NCBI RefSeq assembly: GCF_024323335.1
Contig: NC_066585.1
Span: 533,596,082 to 533,660,081 of the forward strand
From: Lathyrus oleraceus
Taxonomy: Eukaryota; Streptophyta; Magnoliopsida; Fabales; Fabaceae
Direction: 5' to 3'
DNA length: 64,000 nucleotides
Shown: piece after piece, positions 44,349 through 55,279 of the stretch
Layout: every line of letters starts with the position of its first letter
Position numbering within the stretch: the first letter of the stretch is position 1
Notes under the pieces: generated by a model
What the model saw: only the letters and a program-made list of their open reading frames with translations
Database searches by the model: none
What the model was told of the DNA's origin: nothing
Program-made: the position numbers and the translations under genes

Positions 44349-44610
44349 TGATCACTTTGTTTAAAAACCCTTCTCCCATGCTAAAAGGAGGAGTGATAAC
44401 ATTGTTGGCAACATAAATACAATGATATTTTCATTCAATAAATTCATGTTAAATGTTTGTTTTTCCCATTTATTTTCCCTTTTTGTTTTTGCATGAAATT
44501 GGTGATCACATAAAACCCTAAAAAATAAAATAAAATCAACCTTCTCATCTGCATAATGATTTGCCTTGTTTGAATTCTAAAGCTTTTCATATCCAAAAAT
44601 CATTATGCAG
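44349..44610 (+). other. Candidate Ogre intron in element B
   Basis: Stops separate protease from RT. Ogre elements are known to splice an intron between these parts. A good acceptor, CATTATGCAG, ends at 44610, and the frame then opens as LISKPIEHNDP and runs into RT. The donor is not obvious; candidates are GT dinucleotides near 44320-44400. Confidence 0.4.
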
Positions 44611-45859
44611 GTTGATTTCTAAACCCATTGAACATAATGACCCAACACCATCTCCCAATTTTGAATTCCCTGTATTTGAGGCAGAGGAAGATGAGGTTGA
44701 AGATATTCCTGATGAGATCACCCGGCTACTTGAGCATGAAGAGAAGATCGTTCAGCCGCATCTTGAGAATCTGGAAACAGTCAACTTGGGGTCTGGAGAT
44801 TGTGTGCGAGAGGTAAAGATTGTGGCACTTCTGGAAGAATCTGTTAAGAAGGGGTTGATTAAGTTGCTACGAGAATATGTTGCCGTCTTTGCCTGGTCAT
44901 ATAAAGACATGTCTGGTCTAGATACTGATATTGTGCAACATTTCCTACCTCTAAAGCCTGAGTGTGTGCCTGTGAAGCAAAAACTCAGAAGAACTCATCC
45001 TGATATGGCAGTGAAGATCAAAGAGGAAGTTCAGAAGCAAATTAATGCGGGGTTTCTGGTGACTTCTACATATCCTCAATGGGTGGCCAATATTGTGCCC
45101 GTGCCTAAGAAAGATGGAAAAGTCCGGATGTGGGTGGACTATAGAGACTTGAATAAAGCTAGTCCGAAAGATGATTTCCCTCTACCACATATTGATCTGT
45201 TGGTAGATAATACAGCTAAATTCAAGGTCTTCTCGTTTATGGATGGATTTTCCGGATATAATCAGATTAAAATGGCACCCGAGGATATGGAGAAGACAAC
45301 ATTCATCACACCTTGGGGAACATTCTGTTATCGAGTGATGCTTTTCGGTTTGAAGAACGCCGGAGCCACGTATCAACGAGCTATGACTACCTTGTTCCAT
45401 GACATGATGCATAAGGAGATTGAGGTGTACGTTGACGATATGATCGCTAAGTCAAGATCGGAGGCTGTACTCCCTGTAGAGGTGGAGATCCCATGAATGA
45501 GAGTCCTGATGGAAGCCAAGTTAACTGACGCTGAATGGGTTCGGAGTCGTTATGACCTGCTGAATTTGATAGAAGAGAAGAGATTGACTGCCATGTGCCA
45601 TGGTCAGTTACATCAACAGAGAATGAAGAAAGCTTTTGATAAGAAGGTCAAGCCTCGTGTGTTCCGAGAAGGTGACCTTGTGCTAAAGAAAGTCTTGTCT
45701 TTCGCGCCCGATTCCAGGGGCAAGTGGACTCCGAACTATGAGGGTCCGTATGTTGTTAAGAGAGCCTTTTCAGGCGGTGCTTTGATACTTACAACTATGG
45801 ATGGGGAGGATTTCACTCGTCCTGTGAATTCAGATGCAGTCAAGAAATACTTCGCCTAA
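44611..45859 (+). pseudogene. RT of element B fused to integrase C-terminus by deletion
   Basis: RT reads LLREYVAVFAWSYKDMSGLD, VPVPKKDGKVRMWVDYRDLN, FSFMDGFSGYNQIKMAPED, and reaches the active site VYVDDMIAKS (about 45427-45456). It then passes straight into EAVLPVEVEIP, which belongs to late integrase. RT thumb, RNase H and the integrase core are gone. GGAG at the join is shared by both expected flanks. A TGA stop follows EIP (45494-45496), then the integrase C-terminus continues: AEWVRSRYDLLNLIEEKRL, DSRGKWTPNYEGPYVVKRAF, VNSDAVKKYFA. The product would be inactive. Confidence 0.88.
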
Positions 45860-45908
45860 AAAAATAAAAACTGAATAGCTCGCTAAGTTGAAAACCCGAA
45901 AGGGCGGC

Positions 45909-48900
45909 TGTAAGACCCCAATTTTTGCCCTAAGATCCCTCATGGCTCATATCATATCATATCATGGCCTCAAGGATCATTGCATGCCCTAGCTTCCCTC
46001 CTAGTGGGTGGTTGCCTTATGAGTTTGGTTCTTGATCACCAAGCATGTATTGCATTCGTATATCATTGCTTTTCATATGTTTACTAACCAAAAGTATAAA
46101 AATATTGTCATCTAACCATGTTGCTTGCAGATGAAGCTGACTAAGTCAACACAGTCAAATCAGGCATTGAGCAATTGATGGTGACCATTCTGGAAGAATT
46201 TGAACACCATGATCATTCATAAAGAGTTCATATAACATGTGATATCATTTGGAATCAAGATCTCAAGAGAAAGAGACTTGGAATTCATCAGAACTTGGCC
46301 CAGTCAACAAAAGTCAACTGTGGTCAACTGTGCATTTAATCAGGGATTGGAGGGTGTGAGATGGTTAGAAAGACCTCTTTCATGTCCATACAAGTCTCAT
46401 TTGACATTTCAAAGATCAAGGTTGAAGGATTTGAGGTCAGACAAAAAGTTTCCAAAAATGGAAATGACCTGTAATTTTCACCTGCCAAAAATGGAAAGTT
46501 TTTCTCCTCAAAATTACTTCATGATACAAGCTTCAAATGAAATTTTGTCCAACATGAAAGTTGAAGATCTTGTTCTCACCATTCCAAAAAGTCCAAGAAC
46601 ACTCAATTCCCATGTATGGTTGGCAAGATATGGTCAGATCAATTTCAGAAAATGCCCGAATTCAAAGTGGCATAACTTGCACATGGAATGTCCAAATTGG
46701 ATGGTTCTTCTTTGAGCAAACCACATTTAATATGTACTTTCATAATCCATCACCATATTTTGCCAAAAACCTTCACATAAAAAGGTCATTTTTCAAGTGC
46801 ACTAATTAAAGACCAAGGGCAAAACGGTCCAACTTTCAAAATATTTGGAATTTTGGCATGGGACCAATTCCAATAGCTTCTAAATGCCAATTGTGACTTG
46901 TCCAAAGTGAAAAATTACTGTTTCATTGCTTCTAGCCATCCAAGGGCAAAGATGCCAAATTGCACATATAAGCATATTTCACTAATTATCATTTTTGGCT
47001 TAAGCATGATTATGAGTTGGATTAGGCATTAGTATATAAACTTAATTATAACAGAAACTCAAAACACTAATCACAATTTCAGATTCATCACAAAAACTCT
47101 AAAATTCTCTCACTTTTCTCCATTTTTCACAAAAAACTCTTTTGCATCAATTCATCAATTTTTCACTAATCTTTGTGCTAGTTCATTGTGAATCCATCAT
47201 TTGCAGGAGATTGTGGAATTCTGTTTGTGGAGATTGGTGGAAGAACCGCGCACAATTGCAACTGTCCAAGCTTTGAGCATCAATGGCAATCGGCGAATCT
47301 TCATGATCCAAGCATCGTTGAGCTGAAAATTCTTCGTCCTTCACCTTCCTAATCACAATACTCCATCTGTTTGCACGAATTGGATCCAAAAACGCACCGA
47401 ATCTCCAACTGTCCATCAAGAAGGTTGGAATTCAACCTCTTTAATTCTTGTAATTACTATAGGGATTTGATAGTGCCTTGAATGTAGAGTAGAATGGAGT
47501 TTGAATCTTGCATTTTCATGGAGTATTCATGTAGATATTTGGATTTGAAATTTGTGTAGCAAAACTTTTCTTGAGAGGATCTTTATGTATGTTAAACTAT
47601 AGACGAAACCATGGCCATATTTGTAATCCTGATCGAACAACGGTTCCAACGGTATGCGGTTTGTTTGATTTGGTGAAGAAAAGTTCATCACCGAATCTGC
47701 AGTGATGAAGAGCTATGAACGCATGAAGCTCGCGAAGAACAAGCGAAATTCTGGAATTCCTCCGCGTTTAATCCATTCACTCGCTGGCCAATTCGAATTT
47801 GGTGTTTGGCGCCATGATGGACGAGTGAGATGCCGCCACGGCATTAATGAAACATACTGTACCGTTTTGGAGTGGCTAGGCATATGCACGTTAGTGCCAC
47901 TTGCTGTAACATCAAAATAATTCCATTAATTCACAAATTAATTAATTATTACATTAATTTAACAATCTTAAAAAATTCACAAAAAATCCATTATTAGTCC
48001 AAATTATTTGGGACTTTTTTTGATAGATTCCAAATTTTATCTACTTTTTTTTAGGCATAGTAGTGTAAGTTGTGCCTGGTAAAATTTTTGAATGGTATAT
48101 TAATGTTCATCATGTGTGCAATAATTGTATGTTGTGCCATTTTAATCACCAAATACTCATGCTTTATCCAAAATTAATGAAATTTCATAGGATGATTCTT
48201 GACACATTTCTGGAGATTTTGGTGTATCATTTGTGATTTTTGGACCTCTGGTTGGTTAGATATGATTTATTTAATTTGAGTGTGACAATATGTGTCACAC
48301 TATGCCATGCTGAATTCATGAATTATTTTTCCATGCTTCCCCTAGGCCTATGGCTCTAATTTTTTGCATGAGATACAATGTATATGTTAGGTTTCACCCT
48401 GAATTTTTGTGGATTTAATTGATCTATTTTCCATTTGATTTGGATTTTTGATTGCTGTTTAGCAATTTTGGCTTGTTTTATGAGTGACAAGTGTATATGT
48501 GTTGTAAAATACTCATCCCTTACCATATGAATGTGAAAATTGATGGAATGCTTCCTAACATATTAAACTTTGATTTGGCTTTGGTCCCACTCATTTCCCA
48601 TGTGATATCACTGTTTACCATTTGATTGAAGTTGGTGCACATTTGGTGACTTACTTTGGTTGCATTTTTGCATGCTTTAACATGTTGATTTAATTGACAT
48701 AGCTCCACTAGTCCAAATGGCATGAAAATTGATATGTAGCTCATTGAATGCCTTCTGTTTAGGATATAATTTTTGTGGAATTTACTGTGCTGTTTTGATA
48801 TTTTTTTGATTGAAATCATTCTGGTTGTCCATATGTGATGCAACATTGTTTACTTTGTCTTAATTTGTGCATAAAATAAAATTAGTGCATAGTTTGGATG

Positions 48901-51313
48901 TGAGACCAATTGGGATCTCTTCTTATTTGAATTATCTTGACTTTGATCATGATTCACTTGCTGTTTTAAGTTTTTTCCCTCCTTTGGACCCTAGGCTTGT
49001 CCTAGTGGTCTTGTTACTTATGTTTGAGCTTGACTTTGACTTTTCAGGTTAAAAAGCTAATGCCTTAAGGAGGTTGATTCATAATTGAGTTGTTTCATTT
49101 GACTATTGTCGAATAACTTGTATTTGTTTTGTAGGGTGCTTGGTTCACTTGAGCTTTGTGCTATGCACATCATTATTGATTGTACATTGTTGATTGATCA
49201 TTATGTTGTTGTTATGTTTATGTTGGGATGCTGATTATATTTGATTGATTTCAGGTACCCTTTAGTTGCTCAGTTCTCTTAAGAACTTGCTTTGCTTTGC
49301 TAAATAGCAATTTGCATTGAGGTAGACTCTCTTGTCTCCATGTAGTCTGGAAGACCTGGCTTGTTACTTAGCCAGGCAACTGTCTGAAGTCCTCCTTAAG
49401 AGGCGATGTTTGTGATTGTTTATATTTGTCCCAAGCAGGAAAAGTCCTTTAAATAAGGCAATTGGTGGATATAAGAGATATGTAGCCTATCTCCCACTAT
49501 TCTGTGAGTCTTCTCCTTGCTCCCATCACATGGTCGTAGCATTGAGATCCAAACCCAAGATCTATCGAGTCGATAAAATGTGGAGAGAGTTCCTACTTTC
49601 TGAACTCCCACACCTTCTGATATTCAATACTCTCTCTGGCCAGAGATAAGAGTGATGAGGCACACCCCTCATACCCTTTCATCTGCTTCACCTTAGCCCC
49701 TCACTGGCAAGGTTAAGAGCAACTTTAACCCTATTACAGTTGGCTTTAATGCCTTACCCTTTTGCTTGAGCCTAATTGAATGGTTATAGCGTGTGCTACT
49801 TGAATTTATGTGATTGATTACTTGATTCATCCATACATGATTACTTGAGTTTGCCATTGTGCATTCATTATCTTTGTTTGCCACTAGTGCATGATCATTT
49901 CATTTGTCTTTGTGACACATTGTTGTTTGCCCATTGAGGACAATTATAAGTCCATGTAGATTGGCTTTTGTTCCCATGATATGGAAGAGATAGAGTGTAA
50001 GACCTCATTGGTCACTCATATCTTCTTTGCTCTTTGTTTGAGCATTGGTGTTGTATGTGAGGATTCATTGTAAGTCCCTGTGATGTGGCATTTGTATTCC
50101 TAGGATCATACTGTGGAGGTTAACATAAGTCCAGATAGATTGGCAGTTGACTTCCCTGTTTTGTTTTTTTGTTTTATTCTGATGGAGATTAGTGTAAGTC
50201 CATAGAGTGGCTTCTGATATCCTTATTCGTTTAGGAGACAGGTATAAGACCGTTGAGTGGCATCCAGTATCCGCTTTTATTGACTTTCATCTGTTACCAT
50301 GTTCATTGCTCATTTGTAGCCTATTCCTAAGGACCCACTTGAATCATCTTCTATATGATTTCAAGAGGTGGACCCTCCTAAGAAGTTTTACATTCACTCC
50401 ACCATTCCATTCATCCCATTGTGTCATAAACTTTTCACACATGTTCTAAAACTTGAAATAAGTGTTGTGCAAACATCCTCACCCTTTTTCAAATTAGAAA
50501 CTTGGACCTTAAGTCCATGATTTTCCAAACTCCATTTTGTAAATACTTCTTTGAATTGACTCTAATCATACTTTGACCCCACTTTGTAAATAATTCCAAA
50601 TCAATTAACCTCACCCATTCAATGATTTTGTGGCTTTGTCCATGCTTGTTAAGTTTTCATACATTAGCCATAGGTTTGATTTATCCTAGTTGGTTGATGT
50701 TAACCTCACCTATTTGTCCTTAGTTGATTGAATTGTAAGTCTTCCTCGCTTATTATAGGGTTAACCCCTCACTAGCGAGTGGAAGCTTTTCTCACATGGT
50801 GGACTTGTTGTTTCATAAGGTTGAGTTTTCTCCCGTGGATAATGTAAAACCTTAGTGCTATTGTTTTAAAATGAACTCACAAATGTTTGGAAATTTTTTA
50901 GCCGAACTACGGCGTTTTGATCCTTACCTTTGATGGAAGGTACGTAGGCAACGGGTTCATCCGTTCAAACAGAAAATAATTAATTTGTACATTCTTTCCT
51001 CATCATCCCAATCATGTTTGCACAATGCTTATGTCATGACAAATAATAATTTTCAAACAACAAAGTGTGAAAAGGGCTCCCTAGGAGTACCTAGGACGTG
51101 ATGGGTGCCTAACACCTTCCCATTGCGTAATTTACCCCTTACCCAGATTCTCTGATCTTTTTCATTAGTTTTCTACGCGTAAAACTTCTTAGGTTTTTGT
51201 TCGCTTTTTAACCAGTCCTTAGGATAAATAAAAGTGCGGTGGCGACTCGATTCATTGTATGCTTTGCTTATGATTTAATTGATAGATCATATAGTAACGA
51301 ATACACCGCTACA
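45909..51313 (+). repeat. 5' LTR of element C, 5.4 kb
   Basis: TGTAAGACCCCAATTTTTGC to ACACCGCTACA, 5405 bp, in the size range known for legume Ogre LTRs. Its head and tail resemble the 5' LTR of B (CTAGGAGTACCTAGGA, GTGCGGTGGCGACTCGA). I see no coding gene; frames inside it lack domains. TATATAAA at 47033-47040 may mark the promoter. No partner is visible, so an insertion inside it cannot be excluded. Confidence 0.75.
47033..47040 (+). promoter_or_regulatory. TATA box of element C LTR
   Basis: TATATAAA is followed about 30 bp later by an A-rich start-like region (ACAGAAACTCAAAACACTAA). Confidence 0.5.
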
Positions 51314-51338
51314 GAAAAGTGGCGACTCTGCTGGGGAG
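51314..51338 (+). other. Primer-binding site of element C
   Basis: GAAAAGTGGCGACTCTGCTG directly after the LTR, matching A and B. Confidence 0.85.
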
Positions 51339-52338
51339 AAAAATCATTGTACCCTCGGTGGTATTGCCTACTTTTCACCATTGTTGTGTGATATATTATT
51401 ATTTGTTATTTGACATATTTTTGTACAATTTGGGATAACTGTATTGATTGTAATGTTTGAATTGCTTGATATACAAATGCTGTTTGCTTTGGTGATCTCT
51501 GTGAGATGAGTTCTATACCCGAACTCGAGTGCACTCTAGGATAGGAGAATGGCATAGTCTCGTCGATTGGTGTGGAGTATTCCTTAGCCAGTTGACTTGC
51601 GAGTCCATTCACTTGGTGGAGGTCATGTTGAATTAATAATGTCACACAAGTTATTTGTGGTTAGGCATTATTCTTTCAATCATGTGCCTTAGAAGCCAAG
51701 GACCTTAGTTTACCAAACCCATCTTGGCCTATTTTTAGGACGTAGTGCGGAGGTCGTTCAGATGTAAGTTCTGATGCGATTGTTACGCGATACTACACTC
51801 ATAAGAGTTTCTCTTGAGAATATTTTTGGAATACGAGTATTCGTTCCTCCGATAATATCCGAGAGATGGGACGATGATTATGGGAACCTCTGGTAGAACA
51901 TGTCTGGCAGGTTTAAACCCTAGTACACTCCCATTGGGTGGTTCTTAACCAAGACCCCATGCTCGTGACTCTCAGCAAACCCGTGATTCATGGTTGAGTC
52001 GTTCAGACACCGTTAATATCAATGGAACCCAGATCAGGTGTAAAACCTAGAATCCACCAAAGCGGCTGGTTGATATTAAGGATGGTTGAGCCGGTTCATG
52101 TACCGTTAATATCAATGGAACTTGGGTGTCGATAAGGTGAAAACCTAAATCCACCAAAATGGATGATTGATATTAGGGATACATTGAGCTTTCCCATGAC
52201 CTTTGTTTGGTGTGCTTTGCTTGATCCTTGAGTGTGATTGTTGCATTCATACATTCATGCATTCATCCGCATTTCATGTCATCAAAAAGAGAAAATTTTC
52301 AAGGAACTTAAAAGGGTTTATTTGCAAAATTTTCAGAC
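51339..52338 (+). other. Leader of element C with duplicated hairpin
   Basis: Non-coding. The hairpin seen once in B appears twice: TTAATATCAA 52013-52022 with its complement at 52070-52079, and TTAATATCAAT at 52106-52116 with ATTGATATTA at 52166-52175. The two units form a direct repeat of about 93 bp. Confidence 0.65.
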
Positions 52339-53417
52339 ATGGAAAGATCAAAGAGGCATACGAATAAGTACAGTTTCCGACAGCCTGATGTAAAGGAGTT
52401 AAGGAACCTGACATCTTATGTACTAGATCCCTTGGGTTTCAAGGCTCGCTATGGGAAGCTTCTACCTCTGTTGACTACCCAGGTTGATGAAGGCTTGATG
52501 AGCACTCTTGCTCAGTTCTATGATCCGCTGTATCGCTGCTTCTTATTTCCGGACTTCCAGCTGTTGCCTACTTTGGAAGAGTACTCTCACCTCATTGGGA
52601 TCCCGATTCTGGATCAGGTGCCGTTCAGTGGCTTAGAGAGTATCCCGTCTGCTCGAGAGATTGCTAGTCTATTGCACATAGATGAAGCTTTGATCAAAAC
52701 TAATCTGATTACCAAAGGTGGAATTCAGGGTTTTTCTTCCGAGTTCCTTGTCGCTCAAGCTACCTTCTATGGAGAAGCCAGGAGTGAAGATGCCTTTGAG
52801 GCTCTATTTGTATTGCTCATCTATGGGTTGGTTTTATTTCCCAACTTCGACAAGTTTATGGACATGAATGCTATTAGGATCTTCTCAGTTCTTAATCCTG
52901 TTCTGACTTTGTTGGGTGATGCATATGTCTCTCTGCACCTAAGAAATATGAAGGGTGGAGGAGTTATTGTCTGCTGTCTACCTTTGCTGTACAAGTGGTT
53001 TATTTCGCACTTGCCGCAGACCCTTGCCTTCAAAGAGAACAAGAGTTATCTACGGTGGTCCCAGAGACTGATGTCTCTCACTAATGATGATATCTCTTGG
53101 TATGATCGCGTGTATGATACTGTTCAGATTATTGATTATTGTGGTGAATTCCCGAATGTGCCTCTTCTTGGTACATGTGGTGGAATCAGCTACAACCCTA
53201 TACTTGCACGTCGTCAGCTTGGGTTCCCCCTAAAGGATAAACCTCATAACATTCTGTTAGAAGGTGTATTCTTTCAAGAGGGTAAAGATCCCCAAGGCCT
53301 GAAGGCCAGATTCGTCCGCGCTTGGCGCAATATCCATAAGAAGAGTAGGAATGAGTTGGGTCCGAAGAATTGCATTGCTTTGGAGCCTTATACTTCTTGG
53401 GTCAGACAGAGAGCTGC
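52339..53417 (+). CDS. ORF1 of element C (DUF7745-like), part before the D insertion
   Basis: It starts MERSKRHTNKYSFRQPDVKE at the first ATG after the leader and is open to the insertion point: YVLDPLGFKARYGKLLPLL, FYDPLYRCFLFPDFQLLPT, LIGIPILDQVPFSGLESI, FEALFVLLIYGLVLFPNFDK, GGGVIVCCLPLLYKWFISHL, LLGTCGGISYNPILARRQL, FVRAWRNIHKKSRNELGPKN. No stop interrupts it, unlike the copy in B. The remaining part is at 61591-61960. Legume proteins of this type are annotated with DUF7745 and are the ORF1 of Ogre elements; the role is not established. Reading on past 53417 enters the LTR of D and stops soon. Confidence 0.9.
53413..53417. repeat. Target-site duplication of element D, left
   Basis: GCTGC before TGTAACACC; the right counterpart at 61586-61590 is ACTGC, one mismatch. 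Confidence 0.7.
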
Positions 53418-55237
53418 TGTAACACCCTTCTACCCGAACGACATATTTAATTATATTATCAGAGTACAACATGTAGAAGAGTTTACATTCCTTACAACAT
53501 AACACTTATTTCATTCCAACATAACATGTATTATTTAATATTTAAAACTTCGCAGCGGACAACAACACAATTATTACAATTCATCGTATAACAATTCATA
53601 ATAATGTTTCAACATTATCTCAACAAACATCTCAATATTAGTCATCATAAACAACGGAAATAATACTATATTATCTATCGAATCCCATAAACCCGGTGTC
53701 ACATGACCAGAGCATTTGACCCGACTCTGTAGAATAACTCTACACTTATTCCTGGAACCTCAACAATATCTACTCCGCTTTATCTGCACATTGCTCATCA
53801 TAGATGAACATAAACACATGCAGAAGGGGTGAGAATTACATTATTAAATAATAATATAACGACAGAAATATAAACATAAATATATTTCACATATTCCAAC
53901 ACAGCTCATCATAATCATCATAATCATCATAATCAACATAGTCATGAACATCAACAAAACAACATATCAATGCAATGCACACACCCATGCATGACTTCAC
54001 ACGACTCGGTATACCCATTTTGTGACCACTACAGGATCACCACTCCCAGATTCATCACCATAGAATCCGAGTTCCCCGTAAGGAACCAAGCCTCTCAACA
54101 AGCCCGGAGTCAACAACATCATTGGAACTCAGTCCGTTCATCACTAGGCATCGGCCTTTCATGAATGCATGCACACCAAGCATTCATCATAATCAACATA
54201 GCAACAACAGCATCATATAGTCATGTTATCATCATCATTAACACATTCTATCATAAAAGCATATCACATCATGCCACATAATCAAACACAGTATTATCGC
54301 ACTCTACTAATATCTATACCACTCAAAGCAACGGGAATTGATCCCTCGTATACTATGCATCAGCTAAGTTACCTCGCTCAGCCTAAACAACCGAACTGCA
54401 CAACAACAGCCAGGAAAGACCACAAGTCTGCCCATACGCGTATTGCCTATGCTCATACGCGTATTGCCCACGCCTGACCAAATCCATACGCGTATTGGCC
54501 ATTCCATACGCGTATGCTACGCGTATCACTTCCCCATACGCGTACCACCAGAGACCATTTCACGTTCAAAATTCCATCTTCCTCATCCATACGCGTATTG
54601 CCTAGTGCCATACGCGTACCAGGCCATCTCATACGCGTATTGCCTAGTGCCATACGCGTATGACCAGAAACCAGATCTCCAGATCTGCAATGGCTTTCTC
54701 TGCTACGAGATCTATCAAATTTACCCTTCCACAGTCCAAATTTCACACAAAATCACTCATATCATCTAATACAAATAGTTCCCTATTCGATTTCACAAAT
54801 CCTAACATCATTGCATATAATTCCTACGAATTCCTTCGACTAAAAACCCAATTTCGTTCATATAATATTTCACCATTTTTAACATATTATTGTTTAATAA
54901 GGTTCAGACCCCTTACCTCTTTGGATTGAAGGAAGCTCTGAGCAATCTTTGGCCTTTTCCTCTTCCTTCTCTTTCTCTTCAGCGTTTCTCCCCCCTTTCT
55001 CTGACTCTGAGGCAAAACACGTGAAAACAACCTGAGTCCTCACTTTGGCCTCTTTTATCCAATTTCCACTTTTACCCTTCCACTCTTAATATTCCAATTA
55101 TTTTATTTATTTAATTATTATTAAAATAAATAATATCTATAATAATAATAATCCAATAATTCAACTTTATTTAATTAAATTAATAAAATAATATTAACTC
55201 AATTAAATAATTCTCTTATTTTAATCGGGGTGTTACA
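53418..55237 (-). repeat. 3' LTR of element D
   Basis: 1820 bp, TGTAACACCC to GGTGTTACA. A cluster of ten ACGCGT cores, most as ATACGCGTAT, lies at about 54430-54665. The only difference from the other LTR that I found is one C fewer near 54512. The TGTAACACCC/GGGTGTTACA ends form an inverted repeat. Confidence 0.95.
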
Positions 55238-55252
55238 ACTCCCCCCCACTAA
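55238..55252 (-). other. Polypurine tract of element D
   Basis: Minus-sense TTAGTGGGGGGGAGT against the 3' LTR. Confidence 0.85.
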
Positions 55253-55279
55253 AAGAGTTTTCGTCCTCGAAAACATACC

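Larger units (their letters stand above)
36367..45908 (+). mobile_element. Ogre-like Ty3/gypsy element B, partial
   Basis: 5' LTR 36367-38453 (or from 36232), PBS 38454, leader, ORF1 39372-40732, gag-protease 41047-44348, intron-like gap, RT joined to the integrase C-terminus 44611-45859, start of the 3' UTR to 45908. There it is cut by the LTR of element C. The expected 3' UTR, PPT and 3' LTR are not seen and should lie beyond C. Stops and deletions make it non-autonomous. Confidence 0.8.

Noticed and set aside
46239..46715. 158-residue plus-strand frame
   Set aside because: It lies inside the 5.4 kb LTR of C, has no recognised domain and no counterpart in the related LTR of B.
51406..51645. 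Minus-strand frame in the leader of C, similar to one at 38415-38660
   Set aside because: Both are antisense to the conserved leader; the similarity reflects leader conservation, and frame and stops are not conserved along the length.
54443..54769. Repetitive frames through the LTR of D (Pro-Tyr-Ala-Tyr on one strand, Asn-Thr-Arg-Met on the other), repeated at 60711-61117
   Set aside because: They are translations of the ACGCGT palindrome cluster in a non-coding LTR and have no start context or domain.
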